From Promicromonospora sp. MEB111 (GTDB lineage: Bacteria > Actinomycetota > Actinomycetes > Actinomycetales > Cellulomonadaceae): DNA of 64,000 nt. Shown one piece after another: positions 43,803 to 52,960 of this stretch. Below the pieces are notes generated by a model. That model saw only the letters and a list, made by a program, of their open reading frames with translations. It did not search any database and was not told where the DNA came from. The DNA is taken from the NCBI RefSeq assembly GCF_030209445.1, contig NZ_JARVSD010000016.1, positions 310,001-374,000 of the forward strand. Reading direction: 5' to 3'. The position numbers were made by a program, and so were the translations under genes. Position 1 is the first letter of the stretch, and each line of letters starts with the position of its first letter.

Positions 43803-45398
43803 ATGCAGGACATCGCGGCGCTCGCGCGCGAGCGATTGGGGTACGACGCGTTGCGGCCCGGGCAGGCTGAAGCGGTCGGGGCGGTGCTCGACGGGCAGGA
43901 CACGCTGGCGGTGCTGGCCACAGGGACGGGCAAGACCGCGATCTACCAGCTTGCCGGGCTGGCCTTGGGCGGCCTGACCGTTGTGGTCAGTCCCCTGGTC
44001 GCCCTACAGCGGGATCAGGTGCGGGTGCTGTCCACGGGTGGCCTTGAGGCCACGGAGCTGAACTCTGGCGACCGCGCCGGACAGCACCAGGCGCGCGAGA
44101 TGCTGGTGGAACGCCGTCCAGGATTTGTCCTGATGTCACCGGAGCAGCTCACCCATGCGGACGTACTCGAACTGCTCGCCGACTCCCGGCCGCACCTCGT
44201 GGCGGTCGACGAGGCTCACCTGGTCAGCGAATGGGGACAAGACTTCCGGCCCGACTACCTGCGGCTGCCAGCCGCGATCCAGGCGATGGGCCGGCCGCCG
44301 CTCCTCGCGCTGACCGCTACAGCTGCGCCGCCGGTCCGCGACGAAATCGTCCACCGCCTGCAGATGCGATCACCCGCCGTCGTGGTCGGTGGGTTCGACC
44401 GGCCCAACCTCAATCTCGCGGTGCACACCTTCGCCGACGAGGAGACCAAGAACCGGCGCCTGCTGAGCCACGTCCGGTCATCGCGCGGACCGGGTGTCGT
44501 CTACGTGGCGACCCACCGTCACGCGGAGGAACTGGCCGCAGAGCTCCGGCTCGCCGAGGTATCTGCACAGGCCTACCACGCGGGCCTTTCAGCAAAGGAG
44601 CGCCGCGAGGTCCAGGACGGCTTCCTCGCCGACCGGCACCGCGTCGTCGTGGCGACCGTTGCCTTCGGCATGGGGATCGACAAGCCCGGCATCCGCTGGG
44701 TCAGTCACGCCGAAGCGCCGGGCTCCGTCGACGCCTACTACCAGGAGATCGGCCGCGCAGGACGCGACGGCGAACCGGCCCACATCGAGCTGTTCTACCG
44801 TCACGCCAATCTCGGGATCAACCGGTTCTTCGCCTCGGGCGGGGTCCGCGACGAGGACCTCCACGCGGTCGCCAGCGCGATCGACGAGCACCACCCCGCG
44901 GACGTCGCCGAGCTCGCCGCGGTCAGCCTGCTCAGCCCGGCCACCGTCGAACGCGCGCTGGGCCGGCTGACCGACGCACGGGCAGTCACCGCCACGCACC
45001 GCTTCCAGCTCACCGCGCGTACCGATGTCGACAAGGCGGTCGCGGCGGCGTCGGCGGTCGAGCACGACCGGCGAGAAGTCGCCCGCTCCCGGGTGGAGAT
45101 GGTCGCGGCGTATGCCGAGCACGGCGGCTGCCGGCGCGAGTTCCTGCTCAGCTACTTCGGTGAACGGTACGAGGGTCCGTGCGGCAACTGCGACAACGAC
45201 CTGTCCGGCCGGACGGCCGTGCCGGTCGCCGATCAGCCGTTCCCAGTCGGCAGCCGCGTCAAGCACCGTACCTTCGGCCCCGGCGTGGTCGAGCGGTACG
45301 ACGGGACGACCGTGACGGTCCTGTTCGACCGGGTCGGCTACAAGGAGCTGCGGACCGCGCTCATGACGCACAACCATCTGCTCGAACCCGAAGGATGA
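43803..45398 (+). CDS. recQ: RecQ-type ATP-dependent DNA helicase
   Basis: The 531-aa SF2 helicase has Walker A VLATGTGKTAIYQL, DEAH in VAVDEAHLVSEWGQDFRPDY, motif VATVAFGMGIDKPGIRWV and QEIGRAGRDG. A zinc cluster (CRREFLLSYFGE…CGNCDN) follows. The HRDC domain is absent; the C-terminus is a short beta module (VGSRVKHRTFGPGVVERYDG…VGYKEL) common in actinobacterial short RecQ proteins. Likely role is DNA repair. The tight spacing suggests co-transcription with the phosphodiesterase. Confidence 0.9.
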   Translation: MQDIAALARERLGYDALRPGQAEAVGAVLDGQDTLAVLATGTGKTAIYQLAGLALGGLTVVVSPLVALQRDQVRVLSTGGLEATELNSGDRAGQHQAREMLVERRPGFVLMSPEQLTHADVLELLADSRPHLVAVDEAHLVSEWGQDFRPDYLRLPAAIQAMGRPPLLALTATAAPPVRDEIVHRLQMRSPAVVVGGFDRPNLNLAVHTFADEETKNRRLLSHVRSSRGPGVVYVATHRHAEELAAELRLAEVSAQAYHAGLSAKERREVQDGFLADRHRVVVATVAFGMGIDKPGIRWVSHAEAPGSVDAYYQEIGRAGRDGEPAHIELFYRHANLGINRFFASGGVRDEDLHAVASAIDEHHPADVAELAAVSLLSPATVERALGRLTDARAVTATHRFQLTARTDVDKAVAAASAVEHDRREVARSRVEMVAAYAEHGGCRREFLLSYFGERYEGPCGNCDNDLSGRTAVPVADQPFPVGSRVKHRTFGPGVVERYDGTTVTVLFDRVGYKELRTALMTHNHLLEPEG

Positions 45399-45630
45399 TC
45401 GCCGAGAAGGTGCCGTGCCATGTCACGCACAGAGTCCGACACGCCTGATCGCACGAGGCCCGTCTACCGGCGTTCGTCGCCTGCAGGACCAGTCAGCGCG
45501 CCGCGGCAGGACTGACACAGAACTGTGGGCATACGTCAGTTGACTGATCTTCGAGCCGCTGCATTGCCCCCGTGCGGCGTGGGTGCGACTCTTCCCGTGA
45601 ATCCGTTCCAGTCGAAAGCAGGTCACCACC
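45399..45630. other. Promoter gap
   Basis: It holds the small inverted repeat TCAGT-TG-ACTGA (45536-45547), a possible operator for the SnoaL gene. Confidence 0.3.
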
Positions 45631-45996
45631 ATGGCAACTGTGTCTGAACTTCTCGAGGCGAACCTCTTCCAGGTGTTCGGCAATCGCGATGCGGCCAGCC
45701 GGCGAGCTGCGATCGAGCGCACTTACGCCACGGAGGTCAGCTTCACCGACCCGGAGGAAGTCGTCCATGGCTGGGATGCGCTGGAGGCCAAGGCGGCGGA
45801 AATCCTGCAGCAGGCTCCGGAAGCGTTCGTTTTCGCGGCCGACGGCCGCAAGTACGTAGGCGACGGGATCGGGGCGTTGCCATGGGCCTTCGGGCCAGAG
45901 GGCGCCCCGGTCATCCACGGGGTCGACGTGATCACGGTGCGGGACGGCGTCATCCAGACCGTTGCGACGTTCTTCGGCGAGGGCGAGCAGCCGTAA
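45631..45996 (+). CDS. SnoaL-like (NTF2-fold) protein
   Basis: The 121-aa protein has a single NTF2-like cone fold: an N-terminal helix pair, TYATEVSFTDPEEVVHGWDALEAKA and a closing beta sheet (HGVDVITVRDGVIQTVATFFG). It is a small ligand-binding or isomerase-like protein. The ATG has AGCAGG upstream. A second NTF2-like gene follows 78 bp later. Confidence 0.8.
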   Translation: MATVSELLEANLFQVFGNRDAASRRAAIERTYATEVSFTDPEEVVHGWDALEAKAAEILQQAPEAFVFAADGRKYVGDGIGALPWAFGPEGAPVIHGVDVITVRDGVIQTVATFFGEGEQP

Positions 45997-46074
45997 CGGC
46001 ACTCCGCCACCGATGCAGCAGCGGCCGTGAACGAACCGCGTCGTGCGCGGCGCGCCCCACGAGAAGGGAAGTCT

Positions 46075-46545
46075 GTGATCGACACCGTCCAGCGGCTTCA
46101 GGACCGCATCGCCATCCGCGAGCTCGTCGACACGTATGCTCGTGGGGCCGACCGCCGTGACGCCCGCTTGGAAGCGTCCGTGTTCGTGGACGACGGCCGT
46201 GTCATCCTCTTTAACGGCGACCCAGCCCACAACGACCCGCTGGACGAGATTGAAGGGCGCGATCGTCTGGCGGAGACGTTCGCCAGCCTCATCAGGCAGT
46301 ATGAGGCGACGACGTACCTCAACGGCCAATCAACCGTCAGCTTCGTCGGCGACGACGAAGCTGACGGCGAGACGTACTGCATCGCGTTCCACATCCTCAA
46401 TGATCAGGGCGAAACGTTCCTGGTGACCATGTCGATCCGCTATCTCGACCGCTTCGTGCGAACGAGCGACGGGTGGAGAATCGCGACACGGCGACTCATC
46501 TTCGACTGGACCGACACGAGGCCTTCGAAGCCATCGATCACCTGA
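46075..46545 (+). CDS. SnoaL-like (NTF2-fold) protein 2
   Basis: The 156-aa protein opens with RLQDRIAIRELVDTYARGADRRD, the signature of the SnoaL_4 group, and ends with YLDRFVRTSDGWRIATRRLIFDW. Such proteins resemble ring-hydroxylase beta subunits or steroid isomerases. The GTG at 46075 has GAAGGGAAG upstream. Confidence 0.83.
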   Translation: MIDTVQRLQDRIAIRELVDTYARGADRRDARLEASVFVDDGRVILFNGDPAHNDPLDEIEGRDRLAETFASLIRQYEATTYLNGQSTVSFVGDDEADGETYCIAFHILNDQGETFLVTMSIRYLDRFVRTSDGWRIATRRLIFDWTDTRPSKPSIT

Positions 46546-46988
46546 CATCGTGAAGCACTCGCCGCGAGGGCTCAAACATGACACCACCCGCCATGTCCGG
46601 CTCATCGCAAACCTGGCGCACGACGGGCCCTCCCTCATCTCTGGATCGGGGTGCGTCAGAGATCTAACCTCCAGGTGCTCCCATCCGGAAGGACCGCACC
46701 GCTACCGCCGCGGGCACGGTGAACATCCCTCCAGCAGTGGGACGGCACACGGAGCACCTTCGGCGGTGCCACTGTTACCGGCAGCAAGGACGACCGGATC
46801 CCCAACCCGCGCGAGTACCAGACCGCCGCACCGCTCTACGACTGGCGCGGAGCCTGGCGCCGGGAGTGGGAGGACCCAGGGCAGGTCCCGGTACTTCGAA
46901 ATTCCGTGGCCTGGTGTGCTCGTCACGGTGTTGTCTGGCGTCACCGACCATTGACGAGCCGCGTCGTCCTGATCATGGGGTGATCGAA
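46546..46988. other. Gap with a start-less coding remnant (46723-46983)
   Basis: The plus frame from 46723 to the stop at 46983 has no start but reads protein-like: …TVTGSKDDRIPNPREYQ…APLYDWRGAWRREWEDPGQV…. It ends overlapping the next gene. The family is unknown. Confidence 0.35.
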
Positions 46989-47807
46989 ATGATCGTCGTC
47001 TCCGCAGCGTCCGGCGCCTTCGGACGGCTGGTCCTGTCCGAACTGCTCACCCGTGTCCCCGCCGGGCAGCTGGTGGCCGCCGTCCGCGACCCGGGCACGG
47101 TCGCGGACCTCGCCGCACGTGGCATCGAGGTACGTCGTGGTGACTACGACCAACCCGAAAGCCTGCGCACCGCCTTCCGCGGCGCGGACCGGCTCCTGCT
47201 GATCTCCTCCCCCGCGCTGGACACCGACCGGCGGACGGCGCAGCACCTGGCCGCGATCGACGCAGCCACCGGCGCGGGGGTCCGCACGATCGCGTACACC
47301 AGCTTCCTCGGGGCGGACCGCGGTGGCGACGGCATGAACGCCGCCCACCACAGCACCGAGCAAACGGTCGTGGAGAGCGGGCTCGACTACACGATCCTGC
47401 GTCACCCGTTCTACTCCGACGCCTTCATCAACGCCGGGCTGCGCACGGCCGTGGCATCCGGAACGCTCGTGAGTGCGTCGGGAGGGCGGGGACTGAACAC
47501 CGCCTCCCGGGCGGATCTGGCCGCCGCCGCGGCCATAGCTCTGACCGACGACACCCACGTCGGCCGCGCCTACGACCTGGCCGGGCCGTTGTGGACCTAC
47601 CCACAGCTCGCCGACGCACTCACGGCCGCCACAGGCAGACCGGTGGCGCATCACGACGCGGATGACACCTCAGGCCCGATGGGTTTCCTGATGGCGTTGG
47701 CGCGAGGCGGCGCTCTGGAACGGCAGACCGATGATCTGCGCCATGTGCTCGGCCGCCCGCCGACGAGCCTGGAGCAGGCCGTCGCGTACGCGCTCGACCC
47801 AGCGTGA
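46989..47807 (+). CDS. NmrA-type NAD(P)H:quinone oxidoreductase (QOR2-like)
   Basis: The 272-aa atypical SDR has the N-terminal cofactor motif VSAASGAFGRLV, the GxDYDQPESL segment and YTSFLGADR, then HxxTEQTVVESGLDYTILRHPFY, hallmarks of QOR2. It reduces quinones with NADPH without flavin. Starts at 46980 (GTG) and 46989 (ATG) are both possible. Confidence 0.86.
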   Translation: MIVVSAASGAFGRLVLSELLTRVPAGQLVAAVRDPGTVADLAARGIEVRRGDYDQPESLRTAFRGADRLLLISSPALDTDRRTAQHLAAIDAATGAGVRTIAYTSFLGADRGGDGMNAAHHSTEQTVVESGLDYTILRHPFYSDAFINAGLRTAVASGTLVSASGGRGLNTASRADLAAAAAIALTDDTHVGRAYDLAGPLWTYPQLADALTAATGRPVAHHDADDTSGPMGFLMALARGGALERQTDDLRHVLGRPPTSLEQAVAYALDPA

Positions 47808-48194
47808 CCACGCGGACCGGCTCGTCGACACCGTCGTCCCGGTGGCCGCGGTCCTGGTCCTGTGCGACCCGGTGATCCCCATCCCGGTCAGCCTGACCGC
47901 CGCAATCCTCGCGGTCGTGGTCGTCGTCCTGGTCAGGCACCCACCACTGAGCACGCACACCCCGTCACCACCGCGCTGAGGCGCGAGCCCGGACACCGAC
48001 GGCAACGGGCTCGCGACGGCGACCGGTCGGGCGCGCTGACGGAGCGAACAGGGCGGTCGTGTCCCGCCGGGTCTCCGGGACAGCTGTCACGTCGAACCAG
48101 GGCGCGCCAGTCTCGTTCGGGACTGGCGGCCTGGGTCGGCTGCCATTTGTGGGTGAGGTCGCCGCACGCACGCAGGTTCTACGTCGCCGGGTGT
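47808..48194. other. Gap with a two-helix membrane remnant
   Basis: A plus frame to 47979 encodes two hydrophobic stretches (VVPVAAVLVLCDPVIPIPV; LTAAILAVVVVVLV) without a start or ribosome site. It is perhaps the end of a lost membrane protein. Nothing else is recognised. Confidence 0.35.
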
Positions 48195-49454
48195 TCAGCG
48201 TGCGCGCTGGATCGGCTTGAGGACGACGGCGGAGACGAGCGCGAGGATGATCGCGATGATGAAGACGGGCTGGTAGCCGAGGCTGGAGACGAGGACGCCC
48301 GCGATGACGGGTGCGAGCACCTGGGGCAGCGTGTTCGCGATATTGAGGATGCCGAGGTCCTTGGCGTGCTCCTCCGCGCTGGGCAGCACCTCCGCGAGCA
48401 GAGCCTGGTCCACCGCGATGTAGATGCCGTAGGCGAAGCCGCCGATGGCCAGGAACGCGTAGAACGAGCTGACCTGCGCCGACATGACGAGCGGGAGCGC
48501 GGCAAGGGCGAAGATGACCGAGGCGGTCATGACGATGGCCTTGCGCCGGCCGAGGCGGTCGGACAACGGGCCGGACAGCAGGGTCGCCGCGCCGGACGCG
48601 ATGGCCATGATCACGCCACCGGTGGCGATCACGGTGCCGGCACGTTCCACGCTCAGGCCGATGTAGTCGGTGAGCAGATAGAGCTGGTACAGCAGGATCA
48701 TCATGAACGACAGCAGCAGGAGGAAGCGACCCGCCAGGGCCAGCAGGAAGTCACGGTCCCTCGGCGGGACGAACGAGCGCAGCAGGGCCCGCACGGACAG
48801 CGGGGCGCGCGGCTCGTCGCGGTTGTCGCGCTCGGGAGACAGCACGACGAACACGATCATGACCACGACGACCAGCCAGGGCAGCCAGCGCAGGCCCTCG
48901 CGCGGGGCGGTCACGAGTGCGCCCGCGACGACGCCTCCGAGACTCTGAGCGACGAGCTGACCAGCACCGATCAGGGCCGAGGCCTTGCCGAGGTTGTGCT
49001 GTGCCACCCGGTCGGGCAGTACCGCGAAGAGCGGCGCCAGGACGACCGCCAGGCCGATCTGCACGACCATCCACAGGATGACGAGGACCGGGAAGCTGCT
49101 GGTCAGCGACATGAGCGTCGAGGCGATCGCGAGCAGGAAAGCCCCCGTGGCGATCCAGGGGTTGCGTCTGCCGAACCGAGACCGGCTGCGGTCGGAGAGC
49201 GTGCCGAACACGATCGTGGCGATCATGCTCGTCAGCGATCCGGCCGCGGCGAGCGTCGCGTAGAGCGCGACCTTGCGCACGGGGTCCAGGTCGGTCATCA
49301 GGGCCTGGACGAGGGTGCCGGCCGCTGCGAACGGAAGCATCCAGCCGGCGTGGGCCAGGAAAAGCAGGGGGCCGAGGCGCCCGAGCTTGCGGGGCAGTGT
49401 CGGTCCGGCGGAAGGCGTCGTCGCGGACAGCACGGTGTCGGGTTGGGTGGTCAC
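48195..49454 (-). CDS. MFS sugar transporter
   Basis: The 419-aa inner-membrane protein has about 12 helices. The cytoplasmic loop motif GTLSDRSRSRFGRRNPWIATG lies between helices 2 and 3 and is echoed by GPLSDRLGRRKAIV in the second half. RRNPWI resembles the GPH/sugar-cation symporter group. The GTG at 49454 has AAAGGAG upstream. It diverges from the beta-galactosidase-like gene, so galactoside uptake is the likely role. Confidence 0.86.
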   Translation of the reverse strand: MTTQPDTVLSATTPSAGPTLPRKLGRLGPLLFLAHAGWMLPFAAAGTLVQALMTDLDPVRKVALYATLAAAGSLTSMIATIVFGTLSDRSRSRFGRRNPWIATGAFLLAIASTLMSLTSSFPVLVILWMVVQIGLAVVLAPLFAVLPDRVAQHNLGKASALIGAGQLVAQSLGGVVAGALVTAPREGLRWLPWLVVVVMIVFVVLSPERDNRDEPRAPLSVRALLRSFVPPRDRDFLLALAGRFLLLLSFMMILLYQLYLLTDYIGLSVERAGTVIATGGVIMAIASGAATLLSGPLSDRLGRRKAIVMTASVIFALAALPLVMSAQVSSFYAFLAIGGFAYGIYIAVDQALLAEVLPSAEEHAKDLGILNIANTLPQVLAPVIAGVLVSSLGYQPVFIIAIILALVSAVVLKPIQRAR

Positions 49455-49526
49455 AGGGTGCTCCTTTGCATTGACCGGGGCTTGCCGTCGCAGCGTAGAA
49501 CACAAACCCGTACACCTGCTACATTT

Positions 49527-49542
49527 TCGAGAACATTCGCGA
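49527..49542. promoter_or_regulatory. Candidate operator of the MFS/beta-galactosidase pair
   Basis: TCGAGAACATTCGCGA fits TCGnGAAnnTTCnCGA, a 16-bp symmetric site 15 bp before the beta-galactosidase start. The TetR protein at 51246 is the nearest candidate binder. Confidence 0.45.
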
Positions 49543-49557
49543 GAGGAAGGCGCAAAG

Positions 49558-51180
49558 ATGCCCGCAGTGCCCGTCGCAGCCGAGGCCACGAGCCGCACAG
49601 CCACCAGCCCGTCCCTGAGGTACGACGCCGGCGTCGCCCAGCTCGTCGTGGACGGGCGGCTCTATCTGGTCCGTGGAGGAGAGGTGCACAACTCCGCCGC
49701 CTCGACACCTGAGGCGGCCAGGTCGTCCTTCGCGGCGGCAGCAGCGGTCGGCGTGAACACGGTTCTCGCGCCCGTGCCGTGGGACGCCTTCGAACCGGTC
49801 GAGGGGCAATTCGATCCGGCGGTCGTGGACATGCTCGTGGCCGCGGCCCGCGAGGCCGGGTTGCGGCTGATCCTGCTGTGGTTCGGGGCATACAAGAACG
49901 GCGCATCGTCGTATGCGCCCGCGTGGGTCAAGACCGACCCCGATCGATTCCCGCGATGCCTCGACGAGGAGGGGGCGCGGACTGGCACCCTCTCACCGTT
50001 CAGCGCGGCCACGCGGGAGGCGGACGCCCACGCCTTCGCCGCGATGGTCCAGCGCGTCGAGGAGATCGACGCGCAGGACAGGACGGTGCTGATGGTCCAG
50101 GTGGAGAACGAGCCCGGGCTGCTGGGCCACTCGCGTGACCACGACCCGCACGCCGAGGAGCTGTTCGCCGCCGCGCCTCCGGCGGACGTACTGGAGGCGG
50201 CCGGGATCACCGCGCCACAGCCCGGCTGGACCTCGGCGTTCGGCGACGGGCTCGACGCGGACGAGCACTTCATGGCATGGGGCTTCGCCACCTACATCGA
50301 CGCGGTCGCGCGGGCCGGCCGCGCCCACACCACCCTGCCGTTCTTCACGAACACCTGGCTCGACAGCGAGATCGACCTGCCCGGTTCCGCGCTCGCCGGT
50401 GGGCAGCGCCCCGGCACCTACCCCAGCGGCGGACCGGTCGCGGGCATGCTGCCGCTCTGGCGGGCGCTGGCTCCGCACCTGGACCTGATCGTGCCGGACA
50501 TCTACTTCGGGGACTTCTCGGAGATCTGCGCGACCTACGGTGCCGCGTCCGACGGGCTGTTCATCCCCGAGATGCGCCGGGACGCCCAGGGTGTGGGCGA
50601 CGCGTTCGTCGCGGTCGGGCAGCACGGGGCGATCGGCGTCTCGCCGTTCGGCATCGACTCGATCACGGAACCGGAGGCCACCCACCTGCGCGACGGGTTC
50701 GAGCTGCTCGCCGCCGTCGACCCCGACCTCCACCCAGGGCACGAGCGCCGTGGGTTCCACATCCCGCCGTCAACCGACTCCGACGCGCACGTCGACCTCC
50801 GCTTCGGTGGCGTCCGGCTGCGGGCGACACGACTCGTCCCCTTCGGCGAGGTCGCAGCTCCCGCCCAGGGCGCGTTCGGCGTCGTGATCCGCCTGAGCGC
50901 GACACGGTTCCTGGCCGCCGGTCGCGGATTCACTCTCACGTTCCACGACCCGGCCGGCGTGCGTCAGATCGGGCTGCTGTCGGTGCTCGAGCACCCGCGC
51001 TCACCTTCACACGACGACGGCGAGCGGCCGGTGCTGCGCCGTCTCAACGGGGACGAGACGGCGGGCGGGACCGCGTGGTTCCACCCGGCGCTCGCGCAGC
51101 AACAGTCCGAGGTCTTCCCGATCCCGATGTCCCTACAGCACAGTGGAGTGTCGACCTGCGAGGTGTACTGGCTCGACTGA
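49558..51180 (+). CDS. GH35/GH42-like beta-galactosidase with C-terminal sandwich
   Basis: The 540-aa cytoplasmic enzyme has a TIM barrel (about 30-370). The acid/base Glu is in VQVENEPG and the probable nucleophile Glu in LFIPEMRR. NTVLAPVPWDAFEPVEGQFD is a clan-A signature. The C-terminal sandwich resembles DUF5597, found in GH35-related bacterial enzymes. The ATG has GAGAGGAAGG upstream. No signal peptide, matching import by the divergent MFS transporter. Confidence 0.85.
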   Translation: MPAVPVAAEATSRTATSPSLRYDAGVAQLVVDGRLYLVRGGEVHNSAASTPEAARSSFAAAAAVGVNTVLAPVPWDAFEPVEGQFDPAVVDMLVAAAREAGLRLILLWFGAYKNGASSYAPAWVKTDPDRFPRCLDEEGARTGTLSPFSAATREADAHAFAAMVQRVEEIDAQDRTVLMVQVENEPGLLGHSRDHDPHAEELFAAAPPADVLEAAGITAPQPGWTSAFGDGLDADEHFMAWGFATYIDAVARAGRAHTTLPFFTNTWLDSEIDLPGSALAGGQRPGTYPSGGPVAGMLPLWRALAPHLDLIVPDIYFGDFSEICATYGAASDGLFIPEMRRDAQGVGDAFVAVGQHGAIGVSPFGIDSITEPEATHLRDGFELLAAVDPDLHPGHERRGFHIPPSTDSDAHVDLRFGGVRLRATRLVPFGEVAAPAQGAFGVVIRLSATRFLAAGRGFTLTFHDPAGVRQIGLLSVLEHPRSPSHDDGERPVLRRLNGDETAGGTAWFHPALAQQQSEVFPIPMSLQHSGVSTCEVYWLD

Positions 51181-51206
51181 CCGGCCCGCAGCGCAACCGG
51201 GCGACA

Positions 51207-51241
51207 GCGGCGACCGGGCCACGACACGACCGGGTCGCCGC
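51207..51241. terminator. Weak hairpin between convergent genes
   Basis: Arms GCGGCGACC (51207-51215) and GGTCGCCGC (51233-51241) lie between the beta-galactosidase stop and the TetR stop. Confidence 0.5.
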
Positions 51242-51245
51242 ACGC

Positions 51246-51881
51246 TCAGTGCGGCGGCTCGGACCGGCGCGCCTGATCGGCCAGCGCCGCAACCCCGCCG
51301 TCCAGCTCGGCGACCAGGTCGAAGTCCGGCCGCAACAACCACTGCAGCTGCAGGCCGTCCCACAGGGCGACGATCCGCCGCGCCAGCACCCGGGCGGTGC
51401 CCGGGGCCAAGTCGAGACTCTCGTCCACCGCGATCCAGTCGGTCATGCCATCCACAACGCGCTGGTACCGCGCGACGAACCACTCGTGGGCCGGGTGCTC
51501 GGCCGCGGACGCCTCGGAGCTCAGCACCGCGAGCAGCCGCAGCAGGTGGGGGTGCCCCTGTCCGTTCTCCGCGAGCCGCACGATCGTCGTCCGTACCCCG
51601 TCGCGCGCCGGGTCGAGGTCGATCTCCCGGATCCCCTCGGCGTCCGCATGGTCCAGGACCGCTTCCAGCAGCAGCTCCTTGGACGGGAAGTGGTGCATCA
51701 CGCTGGTGACGCTCACACCGATGTCCTTGGCGATCTGACGAAGTGACCCGCCTGAGTAGCCGCGCTCGGCGAACACCGCCGCGGCGGCCTCGACGATCTC
51801 GCGCCGCCGCTGAGGAGTCTTCGCGTACACACCCCGGGGCCCGGCGGGTCGGGACGGGCGTACTTCGCTGACCATCCCCAC
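51246..51881 (-). CDS. TetR-family regulator (galactoside locus)
   Basis: The 211-aa protein has the HTH GSLRQIAKDIGVSVTSVMHHFPSKELLLEAV, the MHHF form used by sugar-responsive TetR regulators of actinobacteria. The C-terminal domain is helical. It is convergent with the beta-galactosidase gene and probably controls the MFS/galactosidase promoters. Starts at 51881 and 51875 are both possible. Confidence 0.87.
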   Translation of the reverse strand: MGMVSEVRPSRPAGPRGVYAKTPQRRREIVEAAAAVFAERGYSGGSLRQIAKDIGVSVTSVMHHFPSKELLLEAVLDHADAEGIREIDLDPARDGVRTTIVRLAENGQGHPHLLRLLAVLSSEASAAEHPAHEWFVARYQRVVDGMTDWIAVDESLDLAPGTARVLARRIVALWDGLQLQWLLRPDFDLVAELDGGVAALADQARRSEPPH

Positions 51882-52032
51882 AACCTATCGGCACGACGAG
51901 CACGGCGACGGGAGCGGTGGCAGGAGACGGAACAGGACGTCATCGAATCGCCAAGCTGGTGAGCAGCACCGCCATGCCCCCCAACCACCGGGACGATGCT
52001 CGAGTACGAGCTCGGCCTTCCCGTGCACCGGT
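51882..52032. other. TetR upstream gap
   Basis: No gene or clear operator was found between the TetR start and the repeat at 52033. Confidence 0.4.
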
Positions 52033-52163
52033 CCTGTCCCGCGACTACGAGAACCGCCGGCCCGACTTCACACCTCGCGACTGGGACCAGACACCCCGAA
52101 GCGCTGGTCTGAGCCGACTCCCACCCCGCCGGAGCCTCGCCTCCCGGAGCTTCGATACCGCGC
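52033..52163. repeat. Direct repeat R2, copy C
   Basis: About 130 bp, roughly 88% identical to 54475-54604 in the same orientation, with long exact runs such as CCGCCGGAGCCTCGCCTCCC. Two 1-bp gaps shift the frame, so it is not conserved as coding. Confidence 0.8.
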
Positions 52164-52227
52164 GTTCAACAACCCTCGACTGCGCGCTCCCGGATCAATG
52201 TGCCGGAACTGCAGGGTTTACAACATG

Positions 52228-52745
52228 TCAGAAGGGACAGCAGTATCCGGCCTGCACAGGCGAGTGCTGCCGGACCACGGCCGCCTCCTCGGGGATCAGG
52301 ACACCACCTGGCCCGCAGTACCCGTACCGGACCGGCCCGTGCCAGGCGCCCTGCTCGGCCTCGCGGCGGGCTGCGCGCTTGATCCTGTCGGACTTGTGGC
52401 CCGACTCGTACGCCGCCACAGCGACCAACTGCCGCGCCATCAACCGCCCTTCGACCGTGTTCAGGTCCAGGCCCCCACCACGGACCGCCTCGATCCGGAC
52501 CGGATGCCGCTCGACCACGGTCCTCGCCCCGGCACGGATCTGCTCCACCAGCAGCTCGTACCCGGGACGCTTGCCACCGTCGCAGGCCGAGATGTCGTTA
52601 TCGACCAGTATTACGGGGTCATGAAGGCTGAGCTGCGCCGCCAGGTCCAGGCAGTCCTCTTGCCGCCGCAGCACACCCGTGCCTGCAGACCCGAACGGTC
52701 CTGCGAGATCCGCACATACGCCGCCGCCAACACCAACTGAGCCAC
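52228..52745 (-). pseudogene. Decayed serine recombinase
   Basis: The start reads LAAAYVRISQDRSGLQ, the catalytic-domain opening with the nucleophile Ser in RIS. The frame then shifts by an indel near 52670 and continues LRRQEDCLDLAAQLSLHDPVILVDNDIS, PGYELLVEQI, then jumps to LDLNTVEGRLMARQL and SDRIKRAARREAEQGAWHG. The segment with the Arg-rich catalytic loop is deleted, and the large DNA-binding domain is lost after 52228. It is inactive. Confidence 0.82.
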
Positions 52746-52960
52746 TTCCTCCCCGGGATGCGGCTCAGGCCAGGACCACACCCAGCGCGCAACCGCCAGG
52801 GCCGCATTCCTCCACCGCGAGCTCGCGCAGGTGCTGGGCGTCTCGCGCGGCCGGAGGACGGGCCGCCCGCAACCGCGGGAACCCGCAAGAGCAGGCCCGC
52901 ACGGCACACATGACGGGTGTGGGACCGCCCCGGCCCACACGTTCAGCACGGAGGACCACG

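Noticed and set aside
47862-49712. 616-codon plus frame opposite the MFS gene
   Set aside because: Low-complexity acidic/basic content; runs across the real divergent promoter. Shadow.
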